Origin: an uncultured Eggerthellaceae bacterium
Lineage (GTDB): Bacteria; Actinomycetota; Coriobacteriia; Coriobacteriales; Eggerthellaceae
Assembly (NCBI GenBank): GCA_910584145.1
Contig: CAJTXX010000026.1
Coordinates: 1 to 26,180 of the forward strand
Length of the DNA stretch: 26,180 nt
Direction of reading: 5' to 3'
Part shown: one piece after another, positions 15,336 through 23,529 of the stretch
How the letters are laid out: each line of letters starts with the position of its first letter
Numbering within the stretch: position 1 is the first letter of the stretch
Notes under the pieces: generated by a model
Seen by the model: only the letters and a program-made list of their open reading frames with translations
Told to the model about the DNA's origin: nothing
Database searches by the model: none
Position numbers and translations under genes: made by a program

Positions 15336-16400
15336 TTCTACCGTGTCCTTGAACAGCAGTTGCAGTCCTGCTCGCGCACGGGTAGTGGCAGCTTCGCTTA
15401 TCTCTATCAAACCATCGAGTCCGAGGAATTCCATCATCTCGATATCGCCCGCAATGGTGAATACCATTGCGAGAAGGTGATCGCCGATAGCGATGAAATC
15501 ATCGCAGTCCCAATCGTCGGGAACGCTGACGAACGGGTTGTCCATGCCAGAAGAATCGCAGATACCCTCGATGAGCTGGAGATGAAGGTGCTGTCCTTCA
15601 TAGCTTCCGGCCAGTGAGGCATCGTCGTCGTGGAAGCTGTCGAACTCTTCAAGCACCGGATAAAGGCTCAGCATCGCGTCTTGAACCCATAGCGTATGCA
15701 GATAGAATCTTATGCGATCGACCATCTCCGGGCCACCGAGCGCGGCAGCCTCCTTCGCCAGGGGGCAGTCTTCTTGGAAGAGCCCCCATAGTATGAAGAA
15801 GCCTCCGTCGGGTAGCAGGAACCAATGGTCTTCGTACCATTCCCACAGCGCTTCGCCTGCCTCCTCCATCTCGTGATAAGTGAGCGTATCGCCCATCGAG
15901 GCGAATCTGCCCGCAACGTCTGCGAAAGCCTTATCCGCAGCTTGGATGTCCTCTTCGGTCATGTTCTCCACATGTCGCATGGCCTCCATGAAACCATGCG
16001 AGGGCATGCGATTGCAGTAGTACGCATCTAGGCCGCCCGTTTCGTATGTGCGTTCCGCGAATCGGTCGAGGTTGACGATCTTTGAAAGCGAGACGGTTGC
16101 GGCTAGGTTGTGCACGCGATCTTTCTGCACCCACAGATCGCGTATGCGGGCATTCGATATCTCTTCGACCTGTGCAGGCTCCGAATCGAGGATCTGGGCT
16201 ATCTCGTTCAGGCGGAAGCCGAGATCGCGGTAGATGAGGATCTGCCTCAGGCGTTCGATATCCTCATCGCTATAGAGCTTGCGATTGTTCGACACGCCTT
16301 CGTCCGTCCGAGCGGGGCAGAGCAGTCCGATATCGTCGTAATGCTGCAAGGTTCGCGAGGTGATACCCATCAGCTTCGCAACTTGGCCGCTCGTTTTCAT
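15327..16400 (-). CDS. MerR-family transcriptional regulator with large effector domain
   Basis: The 357-residue protein begins with a MerR winged-helix domain (1-70: GQVAKLMGITSRTLQHYDDIGLL, quoted in part as MGITSRTLQHYDDIGLL; SNNRKLYSDEDIERLRQI; YRDLGFRLNEIAQIL). A connector helix (about 75-105) follows, then a 240-residue C-terminal domain rich in Trp, Glu and Asp (EALWEWYEDHWFLLPDGG). That domain is far longer than in metal-sensing MerR proteins and looks like a ligand-binding region, perhaps TipA-like in role; I do not recognise it. ATG 16400 has AGGAGGAAGGAG upstream. The open frame continues antisense through mreB, but that part is not coding. The regulated gene is not obvious; autoregulation is likely. 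Confidence 0.88.
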   Translation of the reverse strand: MKTSGQVAKLMGITSRTLQHYDDIGLLCPARTDEGVSNNRKLYSDEDIERLRQILIYRDLGFRLNEIAQILDSEPAQVEEISNARIRDLWVQKDRVHNLAATVSLSKIVNLDRFAERTYETGGLDAYYCNRMPSHGFMEAMRHVENMTEEDIQAADKAFADVAGRFASMGDTLTYHEMEEAGEALWEWYEDHWFLLPDGGFFILWGLFQEDCPLAKEAAALGGPEMVDRIRFYLHTLWVQDAMLSLYPVLEEFDSFHDDDASLAGSYEGQHLHLQLIEGICDSSGMDNPFVSVPDDWDCDDFIAIGDHLLAMVFTIAGDIEMMEFLGLDGLIEISEAATTRARAGLQLLFKDTVESE

Positions 16401-16427
16401 GGCGTTCTCCTTCCTCCTTCGCAAAGA

Positions 16428-16458
16428 AGCGTACACCCAAACGTAACGTGCGGGTCGA
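16428..16458 (-). promoter_or_regulatory. Possible MerR-type promoter of the merR-like gene
   Basis: On the minus strand TCGACC (16458-16453) and TACGCT (16433-16428) are separated by 19 bases, the long spacer typical of promoters controlled by MerR proteins. The spacer contains ACGTTACGT. The hexamers are weak matches, so this is tentative. Confidence 0.25.
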
Positions 16459-16524
16459 GCGGAGCACAGCGATGAGCGCCGCTTTTGCCGAAGATGTGCG
16501 AAAGGTGCCTGCTCAGATGGTGTA

Positions 16525-16533
16525 TGGTAGAAT
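16525..16533 (+). promoter_or_regulatory. mreB: Extended -10 promoter of the mre/rod operon
   Basis: TGGTAGAAT is an extended -10 (TGG plus TAGAAT) at 16525-16533, in the AT-richest stretch of the intergenic region, followed by TTAAATTT. No -35 is clear. The start would be near 16540, about 47 bases before the preferred mreB ATG. All downstream genes to 26043 are so tightly packed that this may be their main promoter. Confidence 0.6.
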
Positions 16534-16586
16534 TTAAATTTGCACGTAAATGCTGAGAGATGAATGACGAACAGGGGAATCCCTCT

Positions 16587-17642
16587 ATGTCGATTTTCGA
16601 TAGATTCGCGAATATGGGCGGGAACATGTCGACCGACATGGCCATCGACCTCGGCACCGCCAATACGCTCGTCGCCATAACCGGCGAGGGCATCGTGATC
16701 AACGAGCCATCGGTGGTGGCCATCGAGAAGAGCACGCATCGGGTGCTCGCGGTGGGCCATGAGGCGAAGAACATGATCAACCACACGCCCGACGCGTTCA
16801 GCGCCGAGCATCCGCTGAAAGACGGCGTGATAGCCGACTACGACGTGACCGAGGCCATGCTCTCGGCGTTCATCAGCAAGGCGAGCGACAGGAAGTACCC
16901 CTGGCAGGCCAAGCCGCGCATCGTCATCTGCATACCGTGCGGCGCCACCAGCGTGGAGAAGCGCGCGGTGTTCGAGGCCGCTATCCAGGCCGGCGCGCGG
17001 CAGGCGTACCTGATCGAAGAGCCGATGGCTGCGGCGATGGGCGCCGACCTGCCCGTTACCGAGCCCACCGGCAGCATGGTGGTGGATATCGGCGGCGGCA
17101 CCACTGAGGTGGCCGTCATATCGCTCGGCGGCATCGTGTCGTCGTCGTCGCTGCGCTTGGCGGGCAACCGCCTCGACGAGGCCATCGCCATGCACCTGCG
17201 CGACCTGCTCGGCATCAAGATCGGCGAGCGCACCGCCGAGGTCATCAAGATCAAGATCGGCAGCGTGCTGCCCTTCGAGGATGGCCGCGAGCGCGACATG
17301 ATCATCTCGGGCCAGGACGTATACACCGAGCAGCCCAAAGAGGTGACCATCCAGTCAGAGGACGTGCGCGCGGCGCTTCAGGCGCCCATCGAGGAGATGG
17401 TGCTGCACATCAAGGACACCTTCAAGACCACCAACCCCGACCTGGCCAGCGATATCATCCAGAATGGCATCCTGCTGACGGGCGGCGGCGGTCTGCTGTC
17501 GGGGCTCGACCGCTACCTGACCGACCAGCTGGAGATCCCCGTGTGGGTGAGCGAGACGGCTCTCACGAACGTGGTGTCGGGGTGCCTGAAGGTGCTCGAG
17601 ACGCCCACGGCGCTGCGCCAGACCCTGATGCGCTCCAAGTAG
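16587..17642 (+). CDS. mreB: Rod shape-determining actin homologue MreB
   Basis: MreB polymerises under the membrane and guides lateral cell-wall synthesis. From ATG 16587 the product is 351 residues, with phosphate-binding DLGTANTL (21-28), the VVDIGGGTTEVAVIS block (ATPase phosphate 2) and GGGGLLSGLDRYL near the C-terminus. The N-terminal MSIFDRFANMGG may be the short membrane-binding helix. The ATG at 16560 would add nine residues (MNDEQGNPS), but its only GAGAG touches the start codon. ATG 16587 has AGGGG nine bases upstream, partly paired in a small AGGG-GAAT-CCCT hairpin. It opens the elongasome operon, with mreC 18 bases after it. Confidence 0.96.
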   Translation: MSIFDRFANMGGNMSTDMAIDLGTANTLVAITGEGIVINEPSVVAIEKSTHRVLAVGHEAKNMINHTPDAFSAEHPLKDGVIADYDVTEAMLSAFISKASDRKYPWQAKPRIVICIPCGATSVEKRAVFEAAIQAGARQAYLIEEPMAAAMGADLPVTEPTGSMVVDIGGGTTEVAVISLGGIVSSSSLRLAGNRLDEAIAMHLRDLLGIKIGERTAEVIKIKIGSVLPFEDGRERDMIISGQDVYTEQPKEVTIQSEDVRAALQAPIEEMVLHIKDTFKTTNPDLASDIIQNGILLTGGGGLLSGLDRYLTDQLEIPVWVSETALTNVVSGCLKVLETPTALRQTLMRSK

Positions 17643-17660
17643 CGCGCAGCGGCGGCTCGC

Positions 17661-18527
17661 ATGGCGCTCAACTTCCAAGATATGCACGACCCGCGCATCA
17701 TGCGCGTGGTGCTCGCTGTGCTCATCGTCGCGTCGCTCGCGATGGTCACGGTGTATGCGCGCGAGGGCGAGGGCGGCGTGCTCCATCAGGTGCAATCGGG
17801 CGCGCATGCCGTATTCGCGCCGCTGGGCCTCGTGGGCTCGTCGGCGGGCGCTGCGGTGGAGGATGCCGGGCAGGCTGTGAGCGATGCCGGCGCTAGCGAG
17901 GAGACGCTCTCGGCGCTGCGGCAGCGCAACGCCGAGCTGACCGAGCTGCTCACCCAGAGCGAGGAATACCGGCTAGAGGCCGAGCGCTTGCAGGGCCTGC
18001 TCGACCTGAAGGATGCCTATCAGATCGAAGGGGTGACCGGGCGCGTGATAGGGCGCTCCACCGACGCCTGGAACCAGACCATCACCATAGATGTGGGCTC
18101 GTCCGCAGGCGTGGAGACGGGCCTGACCGTGGTCGGGCCGTCGGGCGTCATCGGGCAGGTGATCGGGGTGCAGGGCGGTTCGGCCACCGTGCGGCTGCTC
18201 ACCGACCCGAAATCGGGCGCGGCGGCGCTCGTGCAATCGAGCCGCGCCGAGGGTATCGTGCGCGGGTCGCTCTCCGGGCAGCTGACATTGCAGAACATCG
18301 ACGCGGCGGTGGAGCTCAAGACGGGCGATGTCGTGCTGACGAGCGGCCTCGGCGGCAGCTATGTGAAGGGCCTGCTGATCGGTACTATCGTGCGCATCGA
18401 AGGCCAGCCGGGCGACGGCTCGCGCACCATCTATGTGTCCCCGAACGAGACGCCGCAGGCGCTCGAAGAGGTCACGGTGGTGTTCGATGCTAAGAGCGAG
18501 CAGGCGACGGAGGGCCAAGATGAATAG
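17661..18527 (+). CDS. mreC: Rod shape-determining protein MreC
   Basis: MreC spans the membrane once and links MreB to extracellular PBP2. The 288-residue product has one N-terminal membrane helix (about 15-33, VVLAVLIVASLAMVTVYA), a coiled coil (about 82-115, LRQRNAELTELLTQSEEYRL) and the beta-rich MreC core (GRVIGRSTDAWNQTITID, DVVLTSGLGGSYVKGLLIG). The length is normal. The ribosome site before ATG 17661 is weak, so coupling to mreB (stop 18 bases earlier) is likely. Its end overlaps mreD by eight bases. Confidence 0.94.
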   Translation: MALNFQDMHDPRIMRVVLAVLIVASLAMVTVYAREGEGGVLHQVQSGAHAVFAPLGLVGSSAGAAVEDAGQAVSDAGASEETLSALRQRNAELTELLTQSEEYRLEAERLQGLLDLKDAYQIEGVTGRVIGRSTDAWNQTITIDVGSSAGVETGLTVVGPSGVIGQVIGVQGGSATVRLLTDPKSGAAALVQSSRAEGIVRGSLSGQLTLQNIDAAVELKTGDVVLTSGLGGSYVKGLLIGTIVRIEGQPGDGSRTIYVSPNETPQALEEVTVVFDAKSEQATEGQDE

Positions 18528-19026
18528 CGCACGCCGCATCGTCGCTATCGTCGGCGCTCTGGTGGCAGTGCTCTTGCAAGCCGCCATCGCGCCCGCGATG
18601 GAGATAGGGCCAGCGCTGCCGAACTTCATCTTGGCGTTCGTGCTGGCATGCGCGGTGACGCGCCCCGAAGGCGGCCTCGCGCTGCCGTTCGCGCTGGGGC
18701 TCGCCTTCGACCTGATGGGCAACGGGCCGGTGGGGGGCATGGCGTTCGTGTGCACGGCCCTATCGTTCGCCTGTATGCGCCTGTCGGTTGTGTTGGATAA
18801 CGATACTTTGTTTATGCCTATTGTGCTTATTGTGGCCGGGTCGCTGCTCGGCAACCTCGTATACGGCATACTTGTGCTTGCATGCGGGGCCGGCATCGGC
18901 ATAGGCGAGGCGCTCGTGGGATGCGCGCTGCCGTGCGCAGCCTATGACGCGGTGCTCGCGTTGGTGATGTTCCCCGTGCTGCTGCGTCTGATGCGCCTGG
19001 GCGACGCTCAGATGCGGGTGCACTGA
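18520..19026 (+). CDS. mreD: Rod shape-determining membrane protein MreD
   Basis: This is a 168-residue, highly hydrophobic protein with about five or six membrane helices and the MreD pattern: NFILAFVLACAVTRPEGGLA, then LAFDLMGNGPVGGMAF. The ATG at 18520 overlaps the end of mreC by eight bases and has GGAGGG five bases upstream; the longer open frame from 18433 lies inside mreC and is not used. MreD works with MreC and RodA in the elongasome. A patch of low-GC codons occurs at about 18785-18833, just before a membrane helix (MPIVLIVAGSLLG). Confidence 0.9.
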   Translation: MNSARRIVAIVGALVAVLLQAAIAPAMEIGPALPNFILAFVLACAVTRPEGGLALPFALGLAFDLMGNGPVGGMAFVCTALSFACMRLSVVLDNDTLFMPIVLIVAGSLLGNLVYGILVLACGAGIGIGEALVGCALPCAAYDAVLALVMFPVLLRLMRLGDAQMRVH

Positions 19027-19065
19027 TGGCGCCCTGCGCGCCGACCGATCGTTTGGAGTGAGAGC

Positions 19066-21198
19066 GTGCTTGTAGCCGTCTTGGCTGGGATCATAGCTGC
19101 CGTCATCGCGGTGTGCATCGTGGGCGTGGTGCTGGTGCTGGTGTCGCGCTACCGCGACCAGAACGCCAGCGCGGCCACCGACCTGTCGATGCTCGATACC
19201 GTGGGCGTGGGCGCTGACGAAGATGGCGACATACGCGTGAAGTCGGGCGAGGCCGCCGCCTCGAAGCCATCTGATGGCCTGTCGAAGCGCTTCGGCGCGC
19301 TGGGCGCGCTCGCCGGCGCCATCTTCGCCGTCCTGGGCGCGAAGCTGTGGTCGATGCAGGTGATGGATTCCAGCGCGTATTCGAGCGAGGCCGAGCGGAA
19401 CCTTTACACCACCGTGAGCACGCCTGCGCCCCGCGGCAGCATCTTCGACCGGCAGGGACGCGTGCTCGTCACCAACCGGGCCAGCCAGACGGTGCTGGCC
19501 GAGTCGGAAGTGGCCGATTCCTACGACACCATCCGCCGGCTGTCGTCGGTGCTGGGGCTGCCGGTGGGCGTGGTGCGCCAGCGGCTCGCCGACACCTCGC
19601 ACGGCGCGCAGAGCCAGCGCGTGGTGGCAAGCGATGCCCGCCTGCGCGACGTGGCCTTCATCGCCGAGCACGCCGACGCCTTCCCGGGGGTCAGCGTGGA
19701 GACGCGCACGATGCGCATCTACCCCAACGCAGCGCTCGGCGCGCACGTGCTCGGCTATACCGGCAGCCCCACCGAAGACGAGCTGTCCAAGACCGTGGAA
19801 GGGCGCGTCATAGATTCCAACGACATCTTGGGCAAGGGTGGCATCGAGGCGTTCTACGACGATGTGCTCGCCGGCGAGAAGGGCCAGCGCAATGTGATGG
19901 TGGACGCGTCGGGCAACGTGGTGTCGGTCACCAGCGAGACAGCGCCGACCCAGGGCTCCGACATATACCTGACCATCGACGCAGCGGTGCAGTATGCAGC
20001 CGACAAAGCGCTCGCCTCGCTGATCGCCCCCGGGGGCGATATCGGCTCGGGGCGCGGCGTGGCTGGCTCGGTGGTGGCGCTCGACGCGCGCGATGGCTCG
20101 ATCGTGGCGATGGCCAGCTACCCGACATTCGACCCATCGAACTTCACCGACGGCATCCCGCAGGATATCTGGGACCTGTACAACACCGAGGAATCGCATG
20201 CCCCCATGCTCAACCGCGTCATCAACGGCCAGTATGCGGCGGCGTCCACCTTCAAGGCGTTCACCTCGATGGCGGGCTTGGAATACGGGTTCGCAACGCC
20301 GCAGAGCGCGTGGACGTGCACGGGCAGCTGGGACGGCTTCAACACCGGCGCGCCGCAGAAGTGCTGGGACCACAGCGGGCACGGCACGCTCGATCTGCAT
20401 GGCGGCATCGTGCATTCGTGCGACGTCGTGTTCTACGAGATAGCCAAGGCGTTCTTCGACCACGGGCCCGCCGGCACCGGCGAGCTGTCGAACACCGCAT
20501 TGCAGGAGTACTTGGAGAAGTACAACTTCGGGAAGGCTACGGGCGTCGATCTGAAGAACGAATCGGCCGGGCGCGTGCCCACGCCGGAATGGAAGGCGGA
20601 GCACTGGCGCAACGTGCCCTCGGAGGCGGCGTGGCGCGGCGGCGACTACACGAACATGATCATCGGCCAGGGCGACATACTGGTGACGCCGCTCCAGATA
20701 GCGGCGGGGTACTGCGGCATCGCCACCGGTCGCATCTACAAGCCCCACCTGCTGAAAGAGGTGCGCAACGCCGCGGGCGATGTGGCCATGGCCTTCGAGC
20801 CGGAGGTGTTGGCCGAGCCCGAGGTGAACCAGGAGCATCTGGAGTATGTGCGCGATTCCCTGCGCGGCATGATCGTGGAGGACAGCAAGATGCCCAAGGT
20901 GTTCGGCGATGAGGGCCTGGAGGCCGCCGGCAAATCCGGCACCGCCGAGCACACCGACCGCGCCGACGACGCCTGGTTCGTGGCATATGCGCCCTACGAC
21001 GACCCGAAGTACGTGGTCGCTTGCATGATCGAGCAGGGCAAGCAGGGCAGCAGCGTGGCCGCGCCCATCGTGGCGAAGGTGCTGGGCGCTGCCATGCGCG
21101 CCGATAGCGGAGAAGAGGGCACGGTAGGGCGCATAGCCGGCTCGTCCGGGCATTCCTCGGTGCTGAATTTCGCCGCCGACAGCGATCGCGAGGACTGA
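19066..21198 (+). CDS. mrdA: Penicillin-binding protein 2, class B transpeptidase
   Basis: PBP2 cross-links peptidoglycan of the lateral wall with RodA. The 710-residue product has the PBP dimerisation region (from PRGSIFDRQGRVLVTN, about 122-137) and a transpeptidase domain with SxxK (Ser394-Thr-Phe-Lys397), SxD (Ser451-Cys-Asp453) and KSGT (623-626). Unusually there are two N-terminal hydrophobic segments, residues 2-26 and about 76-96, joined by an acidic linker; most PBP2 have one. GTG 19066 has GGAG seven bases upstream, so the first segment appears genuinely translated. mreD ends 39 bases earlier; rodA starts in the last base of its stop codon. Confidence 0.95.
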   Translation: MLVAVLAGIIAAVIAVCIVGVVLVLVSRYRDQNASAATDLSMLDTVGVGADEDGDIRVKSGEAAASKPSDGLSKRFGALGALAGAIFAVLGAKLWSMQVMDSSAYSSEAERNLYTTVSTPAPRGSIFDRQGRVLVTNRASQTVLAESEVADSYDTIRRLSSVLGLPVGVVRQRLADTSHGAQSQRVVASDARLRDVAFIAEHADAFPGVSVETRTMRIYPNAALGAHVLGYTGSPTEDELSKTVEGRVIDSNDILGKGGIEAFYDDVLAGEKGQRNVMVDASGNVVSVTSETAPTQGSDIYLTIDAAVQYAADKALASLIAPGGDIGSGRGVAGSVVALDARDGSIVAMASYPTFDPSNFTDGIPQDIWDLYNTEESHAPMLNRVINGQYAAASTFKAFTSMAGLEYGFATPQSAWTCTGSWDGFNTGAPQKCWDHSGHGTLDLHGGIVHSCDVVFYEIAKAFFDHGPAGTGELSNTALQEYLEKYNFGKATGVDLKNESAGRVPTPEWKAEHWRNVPSEAAWRGGDYTNMIIGQGDILVTPLQIAAGYCGIATGRIYKPHLLKEVRNAAGDVAMAFEPEVLAEPEVNQEHLEYVRDSLRGMIVEDSKMPKVFGDEGLEAAGKSGTAEHTDRADDAWFVAYAPYDDPKYVVACMIEQGKQGSSVAAPIVAKVLGAAMRADSGEEGTVGRIAGSSGHSSVLNFAADSDRED

Positions 21199-22469
21199 TG
21201 CCGCTTCCCCAGATCGATACCATCGGGATCGGCGCGCCGAGCGCGCCCCGGCGCCGCAAGCGCGGTGGCGGCCATGTGCCCCGCCCGGCGCCCGAGCGCA
21301 AGCCGCTGCCGCTGTCGGGTATCGTCTGCTGGCCGTTCTTGGGCGTGGCGGCGCTGCTGGTGGGTTACGGGCTGCTCGTGTGCTGGTCGGCGGTGCAGGG
21401 CAACGAGAACTACAGCTTCATGCGCCAAGCGAGCGGCGTGGCGGTGGGCCTCGTGCTCATGGCCATCGTCTGGGCGTTCGACTACCGCAAGCTGGCGGCG
21501 GCCTATAAGCCGCTGCTCGTGGTGACCGTGGTGCTCATCCTCTCGCCGCATCTGCCGGTGATCGGCGTCACCACGATGGGCGCTACGTCGTGGATCAACA
21601 TCGGCATGCAGATACAGCCCGGCGAGTTCGCGAAGGTGACCGTGGTGCTGTTCGCGTCCAGCCTGGTGGCGCGCTACGGCGGCAAGCTCGACGAGGTGCG
21701 CGAGTATTGCAAGGTGGTAGGGCTGCTGTCCATACCGTTCCTATGCATCATGACGCAGCCCGACCTGGGCACGGGGCTGGTGTACCTGTTCATATCGGCC
21801 ACGGTGCTCGTCATGGGCGGTGCGCGCGCGAAGTACATCGGCATCACCGTGGGGCTCTTGGTGGTGGCCATCGCGGCGGTGTTCTTCATCGACGAGTTCC
21901 TGAAATACGACACCGGCGACGGCACGATGGAGTACCGTCTGCTGAAGAACTACCAGCGCTCGCGCTTGTTCGTGTTCATGAACCAGGGCGATGCCGACTA
22001 CAGCGCCGAGGCGTACAACCTCCAGCAAGCCATGATCGCCATCGGCTCGGGCGGCCTGTTCGGCAAGGGGCTGGGGTCGTCGACGCAGTCATCGCTGGGC
22101 TTCCTGCCCGAGGCGCCCACCGACTTCATCTTCTGCGTACTGGCCGAGGAGCTGGGCTTCGCGGGCGTGGTGGTGCTCATCGCGCTGTACGCGACGCTGG
22201 TGGCCGTCTGCCTGCGCATCGCGCGGCGCTGCGGCAATCTTTTCGGTATGTTGACCGTCTGCGCTATCGTGGGTATGTGGTTGTTCCAGATATTGGAGAA
22301 TATAGGCATGTGCTGCGGGCTGATGCCCATCACCGGCATACCGTTGCCGTTCGTGAGCTACGGCTCGTCGTTCATGCTGGTGAATTTCATCATGCTCGGG
22401 CTCATCGGTTCCGTTTACAGCCACGAATCAGGGCTGGGAAGGGGGATGCGCTATGGCTCTACCCGTTGA
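21198..22469 (+). CDS. rodA: Peptidoglycan glycosyltransferase RodA (SEDS family)
   Basis: RodA polymerises lipid II into glycan strands for cell elongation, paired with PBP2. The 423-residue protein has about ten membrane helices after a basic, cytoplasmic N-terminal stretch (about 40 residues with RRRKRGG). SEDS signatures are visible: GATSWINIGMQIQPGEFAKV, EAPTDFIFCVLAEELGF and the C-terminal GLMPITGIPLPFVSYGSS. The start codon shares one base with the mrdA stop (TGATG), which ties the two expression levels. FtsW is the close paralogue, but placement with mrdA and mreBCD argues for RodA. Its last 17 bases overlap the next gene. Confidence 0.94.
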   Translation: MPLPQIDTIGIGAPSAPRRRKRGGGHVPRPAPERKPLPLSGIVCWPFLGVAALLVGYGLLVCWSAVQGNENYSFMRQASGVAVGLVLMAIVWAFDYRKLAAAYKPLLVVTVVLILSPHLPVIGVTTMGATSWINIGMQIQPGEFAKVTVVLFASSLVARYGGKLDEVREYCKVVGLLSIPFLCIMTQPDLGTGLVYLFISATVLVMGGARAKYIGITVGLLVVAIAAVFFIDEFLKYDTGDGTMEYRLLKNYQRSRLFVFMNQGDADYSAEAYNLQQAMIAIGSGGLFGKGLGSSTQSSLGFLPEAPTDFIFCVLAEELGFAGVVVLIALYATLVAVCLRIARRCGNLFGMLTVCAIVGMWLFQILENIGMCCGLMPITGIPLPFVSYGSSFMLVNFIMLGLIGSVYSHESGLGRGMRYGSTR

Positions 22470-23529
22470 TCTGCATGCCATCTTGGCGGCAGCGACCAAT
22501 ACCGAGGAAGAGGCGAAGGCGCCTATCGCGGTGTCGGTCTACATAGACGACACGGCTCCTGGCGAGTGCATCGCGTTCGTGCGCGGGCTGTTCGCGGGCG
22601 CTGAGGGCGCTAACGCTCGCGTTTCCATCTCGTACCTCGACGATGGCGCCGACGCGCGCCCGCACGACGACATGGCGGTGCTCATAGCCGGCACGCGCGC
22701 CGACATCGGGCGCACGGCGGCTGAGGTGCGCTCCGCGGGCGTGCCGGTGATGGTGGCGACGAACCTGCCGGCTCTCGTGGGCGATGCGGCCGCGGCAGAC
22801 GGGTTCCCCATCCCGTCGGGCGACCTGATAACGCCGCTGCCTCAGCAGAAGCGCTTCGCTCTGAAGAAGGTGGCCGACGAGGAGGCTGGCGGGCCTGCGC
22901 CGGAGGCCGATGCGACGGTGGAGCTGACCGAGGATGCGCGCGCGGAATTCCGCATGCGCATCGGCGATTGGATCATAGCGGCGTGCCCGGACAAGCGGCT
23001 CGCATTCGCGCATGCGTTCCCGTTCGTGCGCCGGCCGCTCGCGCAAGAGGCCATCACCTCCACTGCGGTGCAGAATGCCGGTATCGGGCTGCTGCCCATC
23101 ATACCGGGAGCTGACATGCCCATCATGACGCTGAACCAGGCGAAGATGCTCATGCAGATAGCCGCTGCATACGGCGAGCCGCTGAACAAGGAGCGCCTGC
23201 CCGAGCTGGCGGCGCTCGTGGGCAACGCCTTCCTCTGCCGCAGCATAGCGCGCAGCATGGCGAAGGCCATTCCCGTGGCCGGTCTCGTCATCAGCGGCGC
23301 TGTGGGCTTCGCCGCCACCGAGGCGGTGGGGCGCGCCGCTATCGAGTACTTCGAGGCGGGCGGCAGCGCGGCGGGCGTGGCGAACGTGGCCAAGCGCGCG
23401 GCGGGCGAGGCGGCCGATGCCGTGCAGAAGGCAGCGGCGACGCCTGCCGGCAAGGGCATCATCAGCGCGGCGAAGAAGGGTGCAGCCGGTGCGGCCTCGC
23501 TGATCGCGGGCAAGGTGCGGCGCCGATGA
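22453..23529 (+). CDS. DUF697 (YcjF-like) membrane protein with degenerate N-terminal domain
   Basis: The 358-residue protein has an N-terminal alpha/beta domain (about 24-110: IAVSVYIDD, DDMAVLIAG, VPVMVATNLPALV) laid out like a small GTPase or Rossmann domain but with no P-loop. A charged linker (about 135-165) follows, then a DUF697 domain (about 180-300: AITSTAVQNAGIGLLPIIPG, LVGNAFLCRSIARSMAKAIP, VAGLVISGAVGFAATEA) with two hydrophobic hairpins, and an Ala/Lys-rich tail. DUF697 usually sits behind a GTPase domain; its function is poorly known. The start has AAGGGGG seven bases upstream and overlaps rodA by 17 bases; the end overlaps the next gene by 4. Membership of the elongasome operon is clear. 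Confidence 0.82.
   Translation: MALPVDLHAILAAATNTEEEAKAPIAVSVYIDDTAPGECIAFVRGLFAGAEGANARVSISYLDDGADARPHDDMAVLIAGTRADIGRTAAEVRSAGVPVMVATNLPALVGDAAAADGFPIPSGDLITPLPQQKRFALKKVADEEAGGPAPEADATVELTEDARAEFRMRIGDWIIAACPDKRLAFAHAFPFVRRPLAQEAITSTAVQNAGIGLLPIIPGADMPIMTLNQAKMLMQIAAAYGEPLNKERLPELAALVGNAFLCRSIARSMAKAIPVAGLVISGAVGFAATEAVGRAAIEYFEAGGSAAGVANVAKRAAGEAADAVQKAAATPAGKGIISAAKKGAAGAASLIAGKVRRR

Noticed and set aside
16401..17195. Upstream extension of the MerR frame, antisense to mreB
   Set aside because: The MerR helix-turn-helix begins at the ATG at 16400 with a strong ribosome site; the extra 265 codons are antisense noise.
18760..21153. 797-codon open frame antisense to mreD and mrdA
   Set aside because: Low-complexity His/Arg/Ala composition typical of antisense frames in GC-rich DNA; the + strand carries clear PBP2 motifs.
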